From: Gnetum montanum
Lineage: Eukaryota; Streptophyta; Gnetopsida; Gnetales; Gnetaceae
DNA: 64,000 bases
Assembly: GCA_015680685.1 (NCBI GenBank)
Contig: MNCI01034206.1
Coordinates: 73,439-137,438, forward strand
Reading direction: 5' to 3'
In this document: positions 1-11,432 of the stretch, in pieces
How the letters are laid out: the number at the start of each line of letters is the position of its first letter
How positions within the stretch are numbered: position 1 is the first letter of the stretch
Position numbers and translations under genes: made by a program
Notes under the pieces: generated by a model
The model's database searches: none
What the model saw: the letters and a program-made list of their open reading frames with translations, nothing else
Told to the model about the DNA's origin: nothing

Positions 1-613
1 TGGGTGCTCGTAACTAAGTCGTACTTATCACACGTTTTAGCCTAGCAATGAGTAGCCGATTCCTCAACTAGTCGTACACATTGGACTACCATTGGGATTA
101 CCAAGCGCAGAACCTTGGAATACGCTACTGGGTTACCAAGCAGCCAATGTTCGTAATTGAGTCGTACTCATGCGTTGCGTCAAGCAGCCAATTCCTTGAT
201 TAGCTGTACACGTCCGTAGACGCTCGTAATCAAGTCGTACTTGAATGCACTAGGAAAGCAGTAAACAAACAACAGCAAAACCATGTACTGCAAGGTTTAT
301 CCAATCAAGTTCGTCTTTATTGCCGTACACAACTTGGGTTCAGGTTTACAAGCTGCTCGAATAAAGAGCTGTTCACTCTAGGACTTCTACTGCGGGCACA
401 TGGGAAAAAATTCTATCTCTGGAGTGATCAATCTGCCAGAGCTTCACTACTTCTAGCCAGGATTGGGAAATGAGGGGAGTGCCGCCTCTTATTTATAGAT
501 ATGGCGGCGGACCACGATATCGCGTACGTGATATCGTAGGGAAATACGTGATATCGCGTACGCAATATCGCATGGGATGCGATATCGCGGCACATGCAGG
601 TCGCGTCTCATCA
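1..613 (-). repeat. Athila-family LTR, partial, cut by window start
   Basis: Reverse complement of the first ~600 bp of the LTR seen at 25343-26394: same TATA region (reads as TTATTTATAG near 488), the same GCGATATCGC-type palindromes at about 513-597, and the same terminal CTCATCA ending at 613. The orientation makes position 613 the outer 5' edge of a minus-strand element lying mostly left of the window. The U5 part is missing because the window starts inside it. Confidence 0.85.
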
Positions 614-1275
614 CTACGTAAGAAAATCCAAGGATGGAAACAAGGAGGACACAAATCCTTGGATGTTTCCATGGGCCAATATTATGCATTATTACATCAC
701 TACCATAGCCATGGTTACTCACAGAGGGAACAACTATGCCATCTCATAGATGGGCCTAAGCATGAAACACGAAGAACCCTTGGGACTTATGCCCAAGGGA
801 GACTATCTAAGCTTAGAGCCCATCAAGTAAAAAGATTATTGGAGCAAGTTTCCAAAGAGGAAGGTGAGTTAAGGAAAAGAGAAAGTGTAGAAGAATACAA
901 TAGAGATCCTTCCCTCTGAAAGAAGGGAGTTAGATTTTGTGAAGATGAAGAAGAGTTGCCACTTGAAGAGATGGTGAATAGGAAAAATTTTCCCATCCAA
1001 AAATTTGCATCAGAAGTATTGGCAACTAGCTCAAATGTGGAACTCCCTAGATGATAAATTTTAAACTGTCCTAAAAATAGTAGAGGAGTCTAAAGAGCAA
1101 TGTAGTGATTAGGAGAGAAGGAAAAAGAGAGAAGCTAAATATGCATGTAACAAAGATAAGAGCAAAGTTTTTGTCATTGAAGAGGTTGTGGATTCAGACA
1201 CAGACAATGATAGCAGATGTGAGATATGCCAATATGACCATCCTAAGGGATGTTGCCCAGTAGTTTCACATTTGC
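614..1275 (+). pseudogene. Athila-like gag fragment
   Basis: Plus-strand capsid fragment closely matching the gag at 27740-28410: it begins at the LRKKIQGWKQ motif, then LGTYAQGRLS, then a KEEGELRKRES helix, and ends in the CX2CX3HX3C-like finger (CEICQYDHPKGCC, about 1218-1258). A stop near 917 and frameshifts after it break the frame. It starts exactly where the minus-strand LTR ends and stops abruptly near 1275. It is best read as a piece of an older plus-strand element into which the LTR to its left was inserted. Only a remnant; it has no start codon, protease or pol. Confidence 0.8.
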
Positions 1276-2270
1276 CTAGTAGAATTTAATGATTTTTTAA
1301 GTTTTAAAGTTATCAATTATCATTATAAATGACATTGTTATAAATGTTCAAGTTGTTAAAATATTATTAGAACTATTTTAATAACATCACTATTTGCATT
1401 CCAAATAATATATATTGGTAAACATAAATTGGTAGAAATAAAAGTTTATATATTTCACATATGTTGATGAAGGAATACATTGCACAATTATTGCAACAAA
1501 CATTACAGAGTTGTAGAATGGGATTGATCAGAAGAAAAAATACAGTGATAAGTGTGAACTCAATATGCCTAATCCTCCAATTAACCAAAACAAACTTCAT
1601 ATGTAATTCTACTATGGAAATGTTTAGCATTTGAAATATTTCTGTATCTTTGCAAAGAGAAAGGAGGATGAATCTTCAAAGAATCTATGGTCTTGAATCT
1701 AATGTTTTTATTTATGCATTCATATGATAAGAAAACTAATGTCAATATACTTGAGTTGATAAAAAACAAAAAAAAATGAAACTAGTATTAGAATGCAAAG
1801 AAAATGTGTTCGAAAAAAAACAAGAAAAAGAGAAAGTTGTATGAAATCCTTCCATGATATTAATTAAAATATTTAGTGCAAAATACAAAGAAACTTCAAT
1901 TCTTTATGATGTAAGGAAAAGGGAAAAAGCTAATGTGGCTAGTGTAAAATAGAAAAAGTTGCAAGGAAAATAAACTATGGAATTCATGTTATTATGTTTA
2001 TTGTTCGTATTGTTGTTGAAATATTGGAAAATTCTTATCACAAAAAGTCCTTTTTAAAGCTTGATGCATTATAATTTTATAAGTGCTTGAGCTAAAATTT
2101 TGGATGATTTTATGATTGATGAAAATGTTTGACCACATGTTTGATTAGTTTTTATAACTAAAATTTTTCTATAACATGATTCATGTCCATGTAAATGGAA
2201 GTTTCTATTATCATGATTAGTACTGGAATTTGTAGATTCTACTAAGGAAAACAAACTATATGCACGTGTA
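1276..2270. other. AT-rich spacer, no gene seen
   Basis: AT-rich sequence between the gag fragment and the Tat LTR. The short ORFs on the minus strand show no recognisable motif or codon bias. It may be host intergenic DNA or decayed transposon. Confidence 0.5.
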
Positions 2271-3908
2271 TGAAACACCCCAAAATTCGAAAACATTCTT
2301 GCTTCACTAGGCCTTTGCAATTCACGCAGTGTCACGATAGTTCTTCGGGAGATGGATGCTCTGATTTTCAAACTGTCCGCTTCAACAAGTTTTCTAAGTC
2401 AAGGAATCTTGCTACGCTATGCTACACCATGTAGCATAGCAAACTTCAGAAGATGTTTGCAGAAGCATAATGCTACGCTATGCTATGCTACGTAGCGTAG
2501 AACAATGTAGCAAAAGCTGGACGACTAGTCCCCTCGCCTTACTTTAAGCCCTTAGGCAATGTCTACTTCCATCAGAAAGTGGCAAACTTGGCAAAATCAA
2601 GTCATGTTTTCTACTACGCTACACTAAGCTACATGGTGTAGTGAGGCGTAGCAATTTTGTGAAAGTGACAGAAGGAAACTTGAAGGGCAGGATTAGCAAG
2701 TTCGCAAGTTTTCACAATGCAAAAGGCAAAGTTTGCAGATCGATGACATTTTTGTGACTAAGGCCAGTTGCTATGCTATGATACATAGCATAGCATAGCA
2801 AATATGTGATAAATAGCTAGCGCACTTCAAAGGTCTTCAACGCATGCAGCAGAACACAATGCAATTTATCACTTCATCTGGTGGCTACACTATGATACGC
2901 TACATAGCGTAGCACAACGTAATAAGATGCTACGCCACACCAAACATGCTACGCTACGAGGCATAGCGAAACATGGCAAGTAGTTATGCGACATCAATGC
3001 AGTTCATCTAATTGCATCGTTGCTATGACAACGTAATTATGGCATGGCAGGCTCGTAATTATGGCATGGTAGGCTCGCCCAATGGTCATACAGGCACGTG
3101 CTACATAGACAGGTTAGCATAAGCCCAAGGCACATGGCATTCAAACCGTATCTTTCATGCACCCTTGGTCTTATAAATACTTGAATGAGCGACACTTAAA
3201 CTCTCTTTGGAACTCAGGCACTCTAGCATTCTAGCTCTCTCTCTCTCTTCGGCTCCTACTCTCTGGCTTTTTTGGATTTTGGGTAGCTTTTTGGTCCCCA
3301 GTCTATTTTCTTGGCAATCTGGTCGACTAATAGTCTGGTTGGCTGACAAGCAAAAAAGTTGGCACTGTAACCTCATGCATTGTAAGCTTTCTGTTTAACA
3401 TTGTAAATAGTTAGTGCTTTCAGTTGGCATTTTTTTTGTTCTTTTCTACCACCTTGGTAGCACATCGCATTATTAATGCTGGAGTCCATGTTCAAGCTCA
3501 CAGCCCTCTTACTCTACACATCGTTTTTACTCTTAGGATCTCTACACTTCTTAATGCTGTGCAACCGATTTTATCCATCTTGACAAAGTGAGGTCATAGC
3601 TTCAAAGCGGTGCATTTTTCTCACTGCATTTTACATTATCTCCTATTTATTGTTGCATTTTACACTGCTTTTTGTCTTTTGTTTTTTACATTTAAGCATT
3701 ACTTCATACTATCAGTCTTGTTTTCAAATCACATGTTGCAAAAGGTTATATTAACACCGACTAAGTCCCTATCTGATCGACTAGACCGTTCAGGGTGCCC
3801 CGTTTCCGTCCCATCCAGCACAGCCCTCCTACGGAAATGGGGTCAAGACTGTTAATGATCGACGTCCCCTCAGTGTTTTTCTCGCGGTCGACGTTTTCTG
3901 TTGCTATA
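2271..3908 (+). repeat. Tat element 5' LTR
   Basis: Begins TGAAACACCCC, like two other copies at 9906 and 19570. U3 is studded with GCTAYGCTA/TAGCRTAGC words, and a TATA box lies near 3169 followed by a CT tract. The right end is set by comparison with the solo LTR: the two sequences share everything through ...CTATA and then diverge, giving an end at 3908 (TG...TA rather than TG...CA). Confidence 0.8.
3169..3179 (+). promoter_or_regulatory. TATA box of Tat 5' LTR
   Basis: CTTATAAATAC, conserved at the same place in the other two LTRs (CCTATAAATAC near 10770 and 20437), 30-80 bp upstream of a CTCTCTCTC tract. This suggests the U3/R boundary lies just downstream. Confidence 0.65.
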
Positions 3909-3915
3909 GTTTTTC

Positions 3916-3933
3916 TGGCACTAGAAGGAGGGC
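3916..3933 (+). promoter_or_regulatory. Probable tRNA primer binding site (Tat)
   Basis: TGGCACTAGAAGGAGGGC starts with the TGG expected opposite a tRNA CCA end and lies 7 bp after the LTR edge inferred at 3908. It resembles primer sites used in Tat-clade elements, but the tRNA cannot be assigned with certainty by eye. Confidence 0.5.
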
Positions 3934-3968
3934 CCTTTTTGGGTGCCTTTTCCATGTGTCATGGTAGT

Positions 3969-4272
3969 ATTGTAAGCCTTCTGCACCCTGATATGCATTA
4001 GAGTAAACTTGAAACCCATCTATGGTTTTTTATGTGTCATGCGATGCAGATCGGTTGCCTCAACAATTCCTCAAGGACCCTACAGGACATAAAGCCTCAA
4101 GTTGCCAGTTGACTTGCCTTTCTTTTTTACAATAGTCTTGCACGTGTTCTGTACCCTATCGTGCACTAGCATAAACGTGACACCCTTTTGCGATTGTTTA
4201 TGCATCGTGTGGTACAGACCGGTCACCTCGACGGTTCCTCAAGAGCCCTGCAAGACATAAAGCTTTATTTTT
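3969..4272 (+). repeat. Diverged tandem duplication in Tat leader
   Basis: Two units of roughly 140-165 bp in the untranslated leader, both ending CAAGRNCCYNCARGACATAAAGC (about 4067-4093 and 4239-4263) and both containing a similar ...TGCACYNNNRTAAACNTGANACCC stretch. They lie between the primer site and the gag start. Divergence of about a quarter of positions shows the duplication is old. Confidence 0.6.
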
Positions 4273-4353
4273 CATTGCTTGCCAAATTCTTTGCTCTTTT
4301 TTCTTCCAAAATTGTTTAGCTATTCAACTTCTTTGCTTTTCTCATTTGCAAAA

Positions 4354-6857
4354 ATGCCTAGCTTAATAACAATGACTTCTGCAAGTACTGCTACTAACGC
4401 TTTCAACGTTGAGGTTCCCATCATGGTTCAAGGCATCACTGGTGCTGAACAACGGTTGAACCCAATGCTGGAAACACGTCGATCCCTCAGGATCCAAAAT
4501 CGAGGACCTGAGGGCTTGGCTCAGCAACACAAGTGCTATAACTTCCTCTATACAAAGGTTCAGGCAAACCTACCTTTGGATTTATATGAATTCGAGAGCA
4601 AACATAGCTTTGAGTTCACTTACTGCGACAGGAAGGAGTTTGTTCCCACTCTTGGCATTTCCATACTTTTGACACAAGTAAACCAAAGGCTACTAGACTA
4701 GCTAATCCAATTGGCTAGGCTTAGGGAGCAACAGGACATAGTGTCCAACCAGGATGATGCCTTCTAGGATGGATAGGAGGAACTTGATTCCCAATCCGAC
4801 GAGGAAGGTCAAGCCAACCCCATTCTTGTCCCTCCTACCCAGTCCATCTAGGCCAATTTGTTGTCTGTCACCACTCCCTTTGTCATCACGCCTATGCTCC
4901 CATAGCCTAGAACTACAACTGCAATGGGTAGCCATGTTATGTTCCTGGCATATCAACGCCCTTATTCCCCTATTTCATTTGTAGCAACTACACCTTTGCA
5001 AACTGTTCATCAATCTATTCCTATAGCACATAACACACCAGTCATGGCTACCTTGCCACATGTTCACACTGTACCTACTTCACAATCATACGCAACTTCC
5101 ATTTCAATTCCTACGTTCACATCTGTTCCACCCACAGTAGCGAGCCTGGGCCTTTCCACATGATGGATCCCATTCACTTCTTCGCCTATTCCACAACTAT
5201 CATAGATGTCTCATTATGCTCTTCCTCAGACCTACCAAACCCTGCAAACAGTACAACCAAACATGGGACTATGGTCTATTCCACCAGTGACACAAGCGGT
5301 CTATCTGGTGGCTCAAACCATAGTTGCTGCTCCAATAGCACCACCTACCGAGTGGTGGACAACATAAGTAGCACCATTTGCGGGGGCTATCCCAATGGTA
5401 CTGTCGGTGGGTCATGCTACCACCCCCACCATTCCACAGGTGGGAGCTGCCTCGGTAGTTCCCCAATCATCCATAATGTCGTAGGGCCAGGACCAAGCAT
5501 TCCAGCTTATCTAAAACCCAAGGAAATAAAATGCCTCAAAGTTGTTGGGTCTAACATAGTAGAAGTCATGGAATTTTATTAGGATAACCTCATCAGCCTT
5601 GTAATCCCTACTTTGACGTTACCCCCAGGGATGTCTGTTCCACACTTCAGGAAATACAATGCAGAGGGAGATCCCAACGCATATCTTGTTACCTTTAGAT
5701 CTGAATCCCTTCTATTGCAACAATGGCCACACACGATTATTCGTGTCTTCGCTATGTCCCTAGCTGGGAAAGCCCTAGATTGGTATCATGTGCTACCACG
5801 CTCATCCATTTCAACTCTAGAAGAGCTTCTAACCCAGTTCATGATGCGCTTCAAGTATAACTTGAAGGTAGAAACCATGCTGGACCAGTTGATGAGCATA
5901 AAGTAGGAGCCTCTAGAACTAGTCTAGAAATTCATCCAATGTTGGAGCGCAACCCTTAATGAAATCCATGAGCCCATCACGAAGGCCCACTTGTTGGCCA
6001 TCTTTAAGGGTGTAGTGAATGACTTTATCAGGTCTAAACTATAATACCTCGCCCCTCGCACTCTTAGTTAAGCCTTTGCTTAGACTAAGAGTATACAGGA
6101 TGCGACTTAGGATAGCAAAGTACCGGCCTACATTGCTTACAAAAACACCTTCATGAAAAAGAACAAGGATAAGGCCCTAACAACCATAGTGGCCACTATG
6201 GCGACCAAGGCCAAGCCCAGACCTAGCAACAATGGTAACAAGAACAATAAGAAATCAGCTGTACCCATAGCTAACCCCATGCCGAAGTAGGAAAATGCAC
6301 TGCAACCCCCAGTACCTACACCTAAGATATTTGTGCAACCCAAGCCAAATTTTGAGCTTAAATATCGCTGAAGGTACACTCCATTGCCTCTCAAACCTTC
6401 AGAGCTTCTAAAATAGCTGTTGGCAGTGAGGCACATTCAACATAAGTAGATGTCAGAAGACGGAATCAGGAGACATCAACGCTACTGCGAACTCCTTAGG
6501 AACCCCACTTTGGCCTTGCCCAATGAGCCCCCAATTCCTAAGGGTTTCAAGCTAGACAGGTTTTGTGACTATCACCAATAGTATGGTCACAACACGGATT
6601 ACTGTTTGGTGTTGCAGGATGACATTCGGAGATTGATCGACCACGGAAAACTGGTGTTGGATGAAAGAAACCTATTACGCCTTGAAAACCAATCTATGCA
6701 TGTCTATATAGACCCCCTCAATGCCAAAAATTTTGGTTACATCATCAATTCCATCGGCATTGACAATGATCCTAGGCCATCCCAGCAACCATTTGTTGTC
6801 CATGTATCTCAGTATAGTGCACTAGCACCACGGACGGCTAATCAAAGCTCACAATAG
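4354..6857 (+). pseudogene. gag: Tat gag polyprotein, degraded
   Basis: Encodes the capsid-like structural protein of the element. The first ATG with coding character is at 4354 (MPSLITMTSAS). A proline/serine/threonine-rich N-terminal region runs to about 5600. The capsid core is at 5613-5906, with the HFRKYNAEGDP and LAGKALDWY motifs usual in Tat gag. A finger of the form CDYHQ..GHNTDYC follows near 6570-6604, then the conserved DDIRRLIDHGKL tail. At least fifteen stops, many at positions where relatives have Gln or Trp codons, interrupt it, with frame changes near 5160 and 5600. No intact product is possible. Confidence 0.8.
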
Positions 6858-7580
6858 TCATTCATCCTAAGAGTCCCTCCACTAGCATCCATCTCTGCAC
6901 CACCTATTAGCGAAATTGTACCACTTCACATGTTAACGTTGTTAGCTCCATTTATCATCAGGGGGCCAGCTCCTTTAATAGCCCCCGCCTAGCATAAAAT
7001 AGCTGAACAACCTTCTCATCCTAAAAAATGGGAAGTACACTTCGCAAGCGAGATGCCAAGAGGAGGTACCGCCCCTGGTACTTCTGAGCCTACGTCTCCA
7101 CCCCCTACATCTACACCTTCATTGATAAAGATGAACGTTGCTATAACCGCACAACCTACGCCGCGCTGCCAAAAAGGGTCTGAACCTAGATCCGAAGTAG
7201 CCCCTTCTTGAGAAATTCATCTTCTAGGATGAATCGAAGAGGTGGAAAACGTTAAACAAGGGGTGGCCAAGACCTTCTGGATTCCCTCACTCAGGTCAAG
7301 TAAGCTCTAAAATAGAAAAACATTAGACTGAGCTTGTATGACCTAATCATGACATCTTTTCACCACTACAAGGCTCTGATTTGCATGTTGACAATGATTC
7401 CGATCAACGAAGACATGTCAACAGAAGAATAAGTGATCCACTCGGTCATCCTTCCCTCTACGCCTACAGAGCCTGAGCCATCCCAATTGAATTTTAGCGA
7501 TGACTCCATTAGGGAAGATCCTGAGAGGGGTCAAGTAACAACAACACCCCTTTTCATCACAATTCAAGTCGACCAACATC
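6858..7580 (+). pseudogene. gag-pro linker, degraded
   Basis: Low-complexity proline/serine/threonine-rich coding remnant between the gag finger and the protease (PTSPPPTSTPS near 7095). A readable stretch of conserved linker occurs at 7355-7520. Stops are frequent and no separate domain can be named. Confidence 0.45.
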
Positions 7581-8158
7581 GGATCTGAAGGGTACACATT
7601 GATGATGGGGCCGCCACGAACGTCATCCCTTTCCATACTATGGATAATTTAGGCTTGGTCTACTAGATCAAACCCACAACGACATCATTTCTAAGGTCAT
7701 TCAACATGGCACGTGTCCTGGTGAAAGGCACAGTTCACATAGACTTCGTAGCAGGGGACCAGTTCCCCACAAACGCAATGTTTATCATGGTTGAGCAAAT
7801 GCCTGGGTTTAACCTGATCTTGGGGAGATCATGGTTAGCACAACTTAGGGTTGGCTCCTCGCCTATACACTAGGAAATCCACCTACCATACACAGGTAGG
7901 GAGGTTGTTTTCCATGGTGATGAAGTAGCAGCATAAGCTATCAGTAACGTAGACATGGAGCAGGGCTCAGAGGTCATAACCTTTGAGAATGAAGTGCCTG
8001 CTCACGCACACATTAACCATCCAACTGGAGAATCGGCTCAGCAAGCCAGTTACCAAAGCAAAAGCACATGGGTTGAGTTTCCCTTCCAAGCAAGGGACAA
8101 TGATGTGAACAAGGGCCCTAGTGAAACACCTCAGCCTTACGTTCTAATCAACCCATGA
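7581..8158 (+). pseudogene. pro: Tat aspartic protease, degraded
   Basis: Retroviral-type aspartic protease that would process Gag-Pol. The active-site loop reads DDGAATNVI near 7598, where relatives have D-S/G-G-A/S. The later LGRSWLAQ motif (about 7820-7845) matches the conserved second hydrophobic-Gly element of plant gypsy proteases. There are stops after residues equivalent to 7660 and 7870. The frame runs on to a stop at 8156-8158, followed at once by repeat cluster 1, so gag-pro ends here instead of continuing into reverse transcriptase. Confidence 0.7.
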
Positions 8159-8279
8159 TGGGTCAAGAGGTAGCTACGCATAGCATAGCAATGCCACTGC
8201 TTCTTGCCCAGTTGTCATCCCTTGCACATTCATCGCTTTTTGCTTTGTTAACATACCATCCCTTTTGGCATGCTATGCT

Positions 8280-8600
8280 ATGGCCTGAAATGGCCTAAAA
8301 CTATGCTATGCTATGGCTTGAAATGGCCTAAAACTAGCATAATTTTCTAGTTAGCCATTGTTCAAGTTGTTAACATATCATCTCTTTTGGCATACTATGC
8401 TATGGCATGAAACGACCTAAAACTATTCTACGTTATGTCCCGAAATGGCCTAAAACTATCAAAGGCCTGAAATGGCCTAAAAATAGTAATGGCCAGAAAT
8501 GGCCTAAAACTAGCAAAGGCCCGAAATGGCCTAAAACTAGCAAGAGCCCAAAACGGCCTAAAACTAGTAATGGCCCGAAATGGCCTAAACCTAGCACATA
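8280..8600 (+). repeat. Repeat cluster 1, AAATGGCCTAAAACTAGCA units
   Basis: About ten units of ~27 bp in the form GGCC(T/C)GAAATGGCCTAAAACTAGC, starting just after the protease. The 9-residue periodicity of the open frame here (KWPKTSKGP) is produced by the 27-bp repeat. A related core recurs at 14200-14420 and 18111-18520. Confidence 0.8.
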
Positions 8601-8785
8601 AAAGCATGAAAATTTTACACAAAACGTACCATGTAGACAATATACAAGTTAAAGTAGAATCAATTTCTTTTTTGAAATTCTTTTTTTTACTTAAAATGTT
8701 TTCCTCTTGGATAATGTTTGCAAAATGTTTACAAAATTTCAAAACTTTAAAATTTCAAAAAAAAATCCCATGCAGTCATGGGTCG

Positions 8786-9824
8786 CCTCTGTTTGCATCA
8801 TCTTCACCATTTGTCCCTACATCATTTCCTTTTGCATCACCTTCCCCTACATTGTCGTTTGCCGATTCTTCATTCCCTCCCTCTACGGGCCCTATGCCCT
8901 CATCTGGAGCCTACATCATAGGAGTGAAGTGGTCAGCTAGGGTAACAAATGCAAACTACAATAGAGCATAAGCATTAACACAGTAAAGAAACTAACCTGA
9001 GAAGGGTCTGCATCTATCTTAAAGGGTATTCAGTCTAAATTGAGCCTGAGGTGGCACTAGACCTCCTCTACCATGATGTCCATCCAACACCTGTTGCTTG
9101 GTTCAGTGTCCACAGCAACTCTCTCCCTTTTGGTAGTTTTTCACCTTGGTGGTCTTGGGGAAAAGGAGATGGTTGCAGTATCTCTTGTGGAAAGGTCCAC
9201 TCTCAAGTTAGGAGATTCCGTAACCTTTACCTGCTCTCTGAACTTGGTATAGGCCTCAGAAATGTTGATGGAATTTGCAAATTCTTTATACATAAACGCC
9301 TGCATAGTAGTGTCCTTGTACAGTTTACGGTGGGTGTCATTTTCCAACTTATACATGTGTTTATGATTTTTCTGAGATTGCCCCCATTCGTAAACCTTGG
9401 TCCCAAAGTCTTTCAAATCTTGACACTTCTGGGCTAGCAAGTCCATTTGCATCCATTGTTTGATTATATTGTGAGTGGCTTCAACATTTTGATGCGTGAT
9501 AGTCCAAAATTTGACGTATTCTATCACAGCCATGTGCCAGTCCTCATTATTAGTGTCAAGGGCTATGAGGAACTCATTCCTCAACTTGAGATCCTCCACC
9601 TCGGTGACTAGGTCGGCCTCTCTTTGCTCAACTCTTTGGACCCATTTCCACAGGCCCTCATTGATGCACTTATACTCTCACAAGGAGTGTGCTGAGTGGA
9701 AGACACATTTTCAAGTCTCGTCATATGCATGATGAGGTACCTCGGTCACTTTAGGTGAGAGTGTAGGCATGAAACCAACTTTTAAAGGCCGTGTTGGATC
9801 CCATTTAAGGTGAGAGGTTGCCAT
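8786..9824 (-). pseudogene. Antisense gene 2 of the Tat element (helical, acidic tail)
   Basis: Minus-strand coding region inside a plus-strand element. A start ATG at 9824-9822 opens a frame reading MATSHLKWDPTRP. With two stops (near 9729 and 9683) it runs to about 9010, mostly charged helix-forming sequence (EVEDLKLRNEFLIAL, SEAYTKFREQVKV). A GT donor lies near 9004, and an acceptor (TTACCCTAG) near 8941 leads to an acidic Gly/Glu/Asp/Asn-rich tail (EGGNEESANDNVGEGD) ending in TGA near 8788. Role unknown; a coiled-coil partner protein is possible. Grande and related Tat elements are known to carry antisense ORFs, though usually near the 3' LTR. The exon model is by eye. Confidence 0.55.
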
Positions 9825-9905
9825 GACACAAAGAGCGTAACAATCGCGTTAGCATAGCAAGATTAGCAAACTCAAAAAAAAAATTCTAGCATAACAACAT
9901 GAGAG

Positions 9906-11409
9906 TGAAATACCCCAAAATTCGAAGACATTCTTGCTTCACCAGGCCTTTGCAATTCACGCAGCGTTACAAAAGTTCTTCAAGAGATGGATGATCTAAT
10001 TCTTAGACTGTCCACTTCAGCGAGTTCTCTAAGTCAAGAAGTCTTGCTAGGCTACACTACGCCATGTAGCATAGCAAACTTCAGAAGACGTTTGTAGAAG
10101 AATAGTGCTACGCTATGCTATGCTACGCAGTGTAGCACAGCATAGCAAACAATTGGACGACTAGTCCCCTCGCCCGACTTCAAGCTCTTCAGCAATGTCT
10201 ACTTCTATTAGAAAGCAGCGAACTTGGAAAAATCAAGTCATGTTTGCTGCTATGCTATGCTAAGCTACAAGGTGCAGTGAGGCGTAGCAATTCTACAGAA
10301 GAGATAGAAGGCAATTCGAAGGGTGGGATCAGCAAGTTTGCAAGTTTCACAGTGCAGAAGACATAGTTCACGAATGGGAAACATTTTTATGGCTAAGGCT
10401 AGTTGCTACGCTACATAGCATAGCATAGCATAGAAAATATGCGATAAATAGCCAATTCACTTCAAAGGTCTTCAACGTATGTAGTAGAACACAACACAAG
10501 CTTCTCCCTTCATCCAGCAATTATGTTATGCTACACTACGTAGCGTAGCATAGTGTAACAAGATGCTACGCTGTGCCAAACATGCTATGTGACAAGGCAT
10601 GGCAAAACATGGCAAGCAATTATGTGACATCAATGCACTTTACCTAATTGCACCATTTCTCTGACAGTGTAATTATGGCATGGCAGGCTTGCCCAACGTT
10701 CATGAAGGCACGTGCAGCATAGGCCCAAGGCACATGGCGTTCAACCCGCATCTTTCACGCACCCTTGGTCCTATAAATACCGCAATGAGCGATGTTCAAA
10801 ATCTCTCTCTCTTCTTCCTCTCCTCAGCTCTCTCTAGCACCTTGGCACCTTGGCATTCTAACTTTTGGACTCTCGAGTATTGTAAGCTTTCTATTTAACA
10901 CTGTAAATAGTTAGCATTCTTAGTTGGCATTCTCATTCTGTTCTCTTCTACCACCTTCGTAGTACTTTGCAGTTTTAACACCAGAGTCTGCATTCAAGCT
11001 CATAGCCCTCTGACTCTACATGTATTGGTTACTCTCAGGACCTCTACACTTCTTAATGTTGTGTAACTGATTGTATCCATCTTGACAGAGCGAGGTCATA
11101 GCTTCGAAGTGGTGCATTTTTCTAACTGCATTTTACATTCTCTCCTATTTACTATTGCATTTTTACATTTTTTTCTGTCTCTTTTGCATTTAAGCATTAC
11201 TTCGTGCTATCAATCTCATTTTCTTTAAATCACATGTTACAAAAGGTTATATAGACAATGACTAAGTCCCTGTATGATCGACTAGACCATTCAGGGTGCC
11301 CTGTTTCTATCCCATCTAGCATGGCCCTCCCACAGAAATGGGGTCAAGACTGTCAATGACCGACGATCCCTTGGTGATTTTTCAGCCATCGATGTTTTTG
11401 GTCACTATA
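9906..11409 (+). repeat. Solo LTR of the Tat family
   Basis: A full LTR matching 2271-3908, beginning TGAAATACCCC and ending CACTATA. It is flanked by a perfect 5-bp target duplication GAGAG (9901-9905 and 11410-11414). There is no internal region next to it. It lies between antisense genes 1 and 2, so it inserted after the host element was in place and then lost its body by LTR-LTR recombination. Confidence 0.8.
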
Positions 11410-11432
11410 GAGAGCACCTAACACTACTACTT

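Noticed and set aside
3207-3398. Overlapping ORFs on both strands in the Tat LTR
   Set aside because: They cover the CT tract and R region; not conserved in the other LTR copies.
8407-8601. ORF with a 9-residue KWPKTSKGP periodicity
   Set aside because: It is created by the 27-bp noncoding repeat; the opposite strand has an equally open periodic frame.
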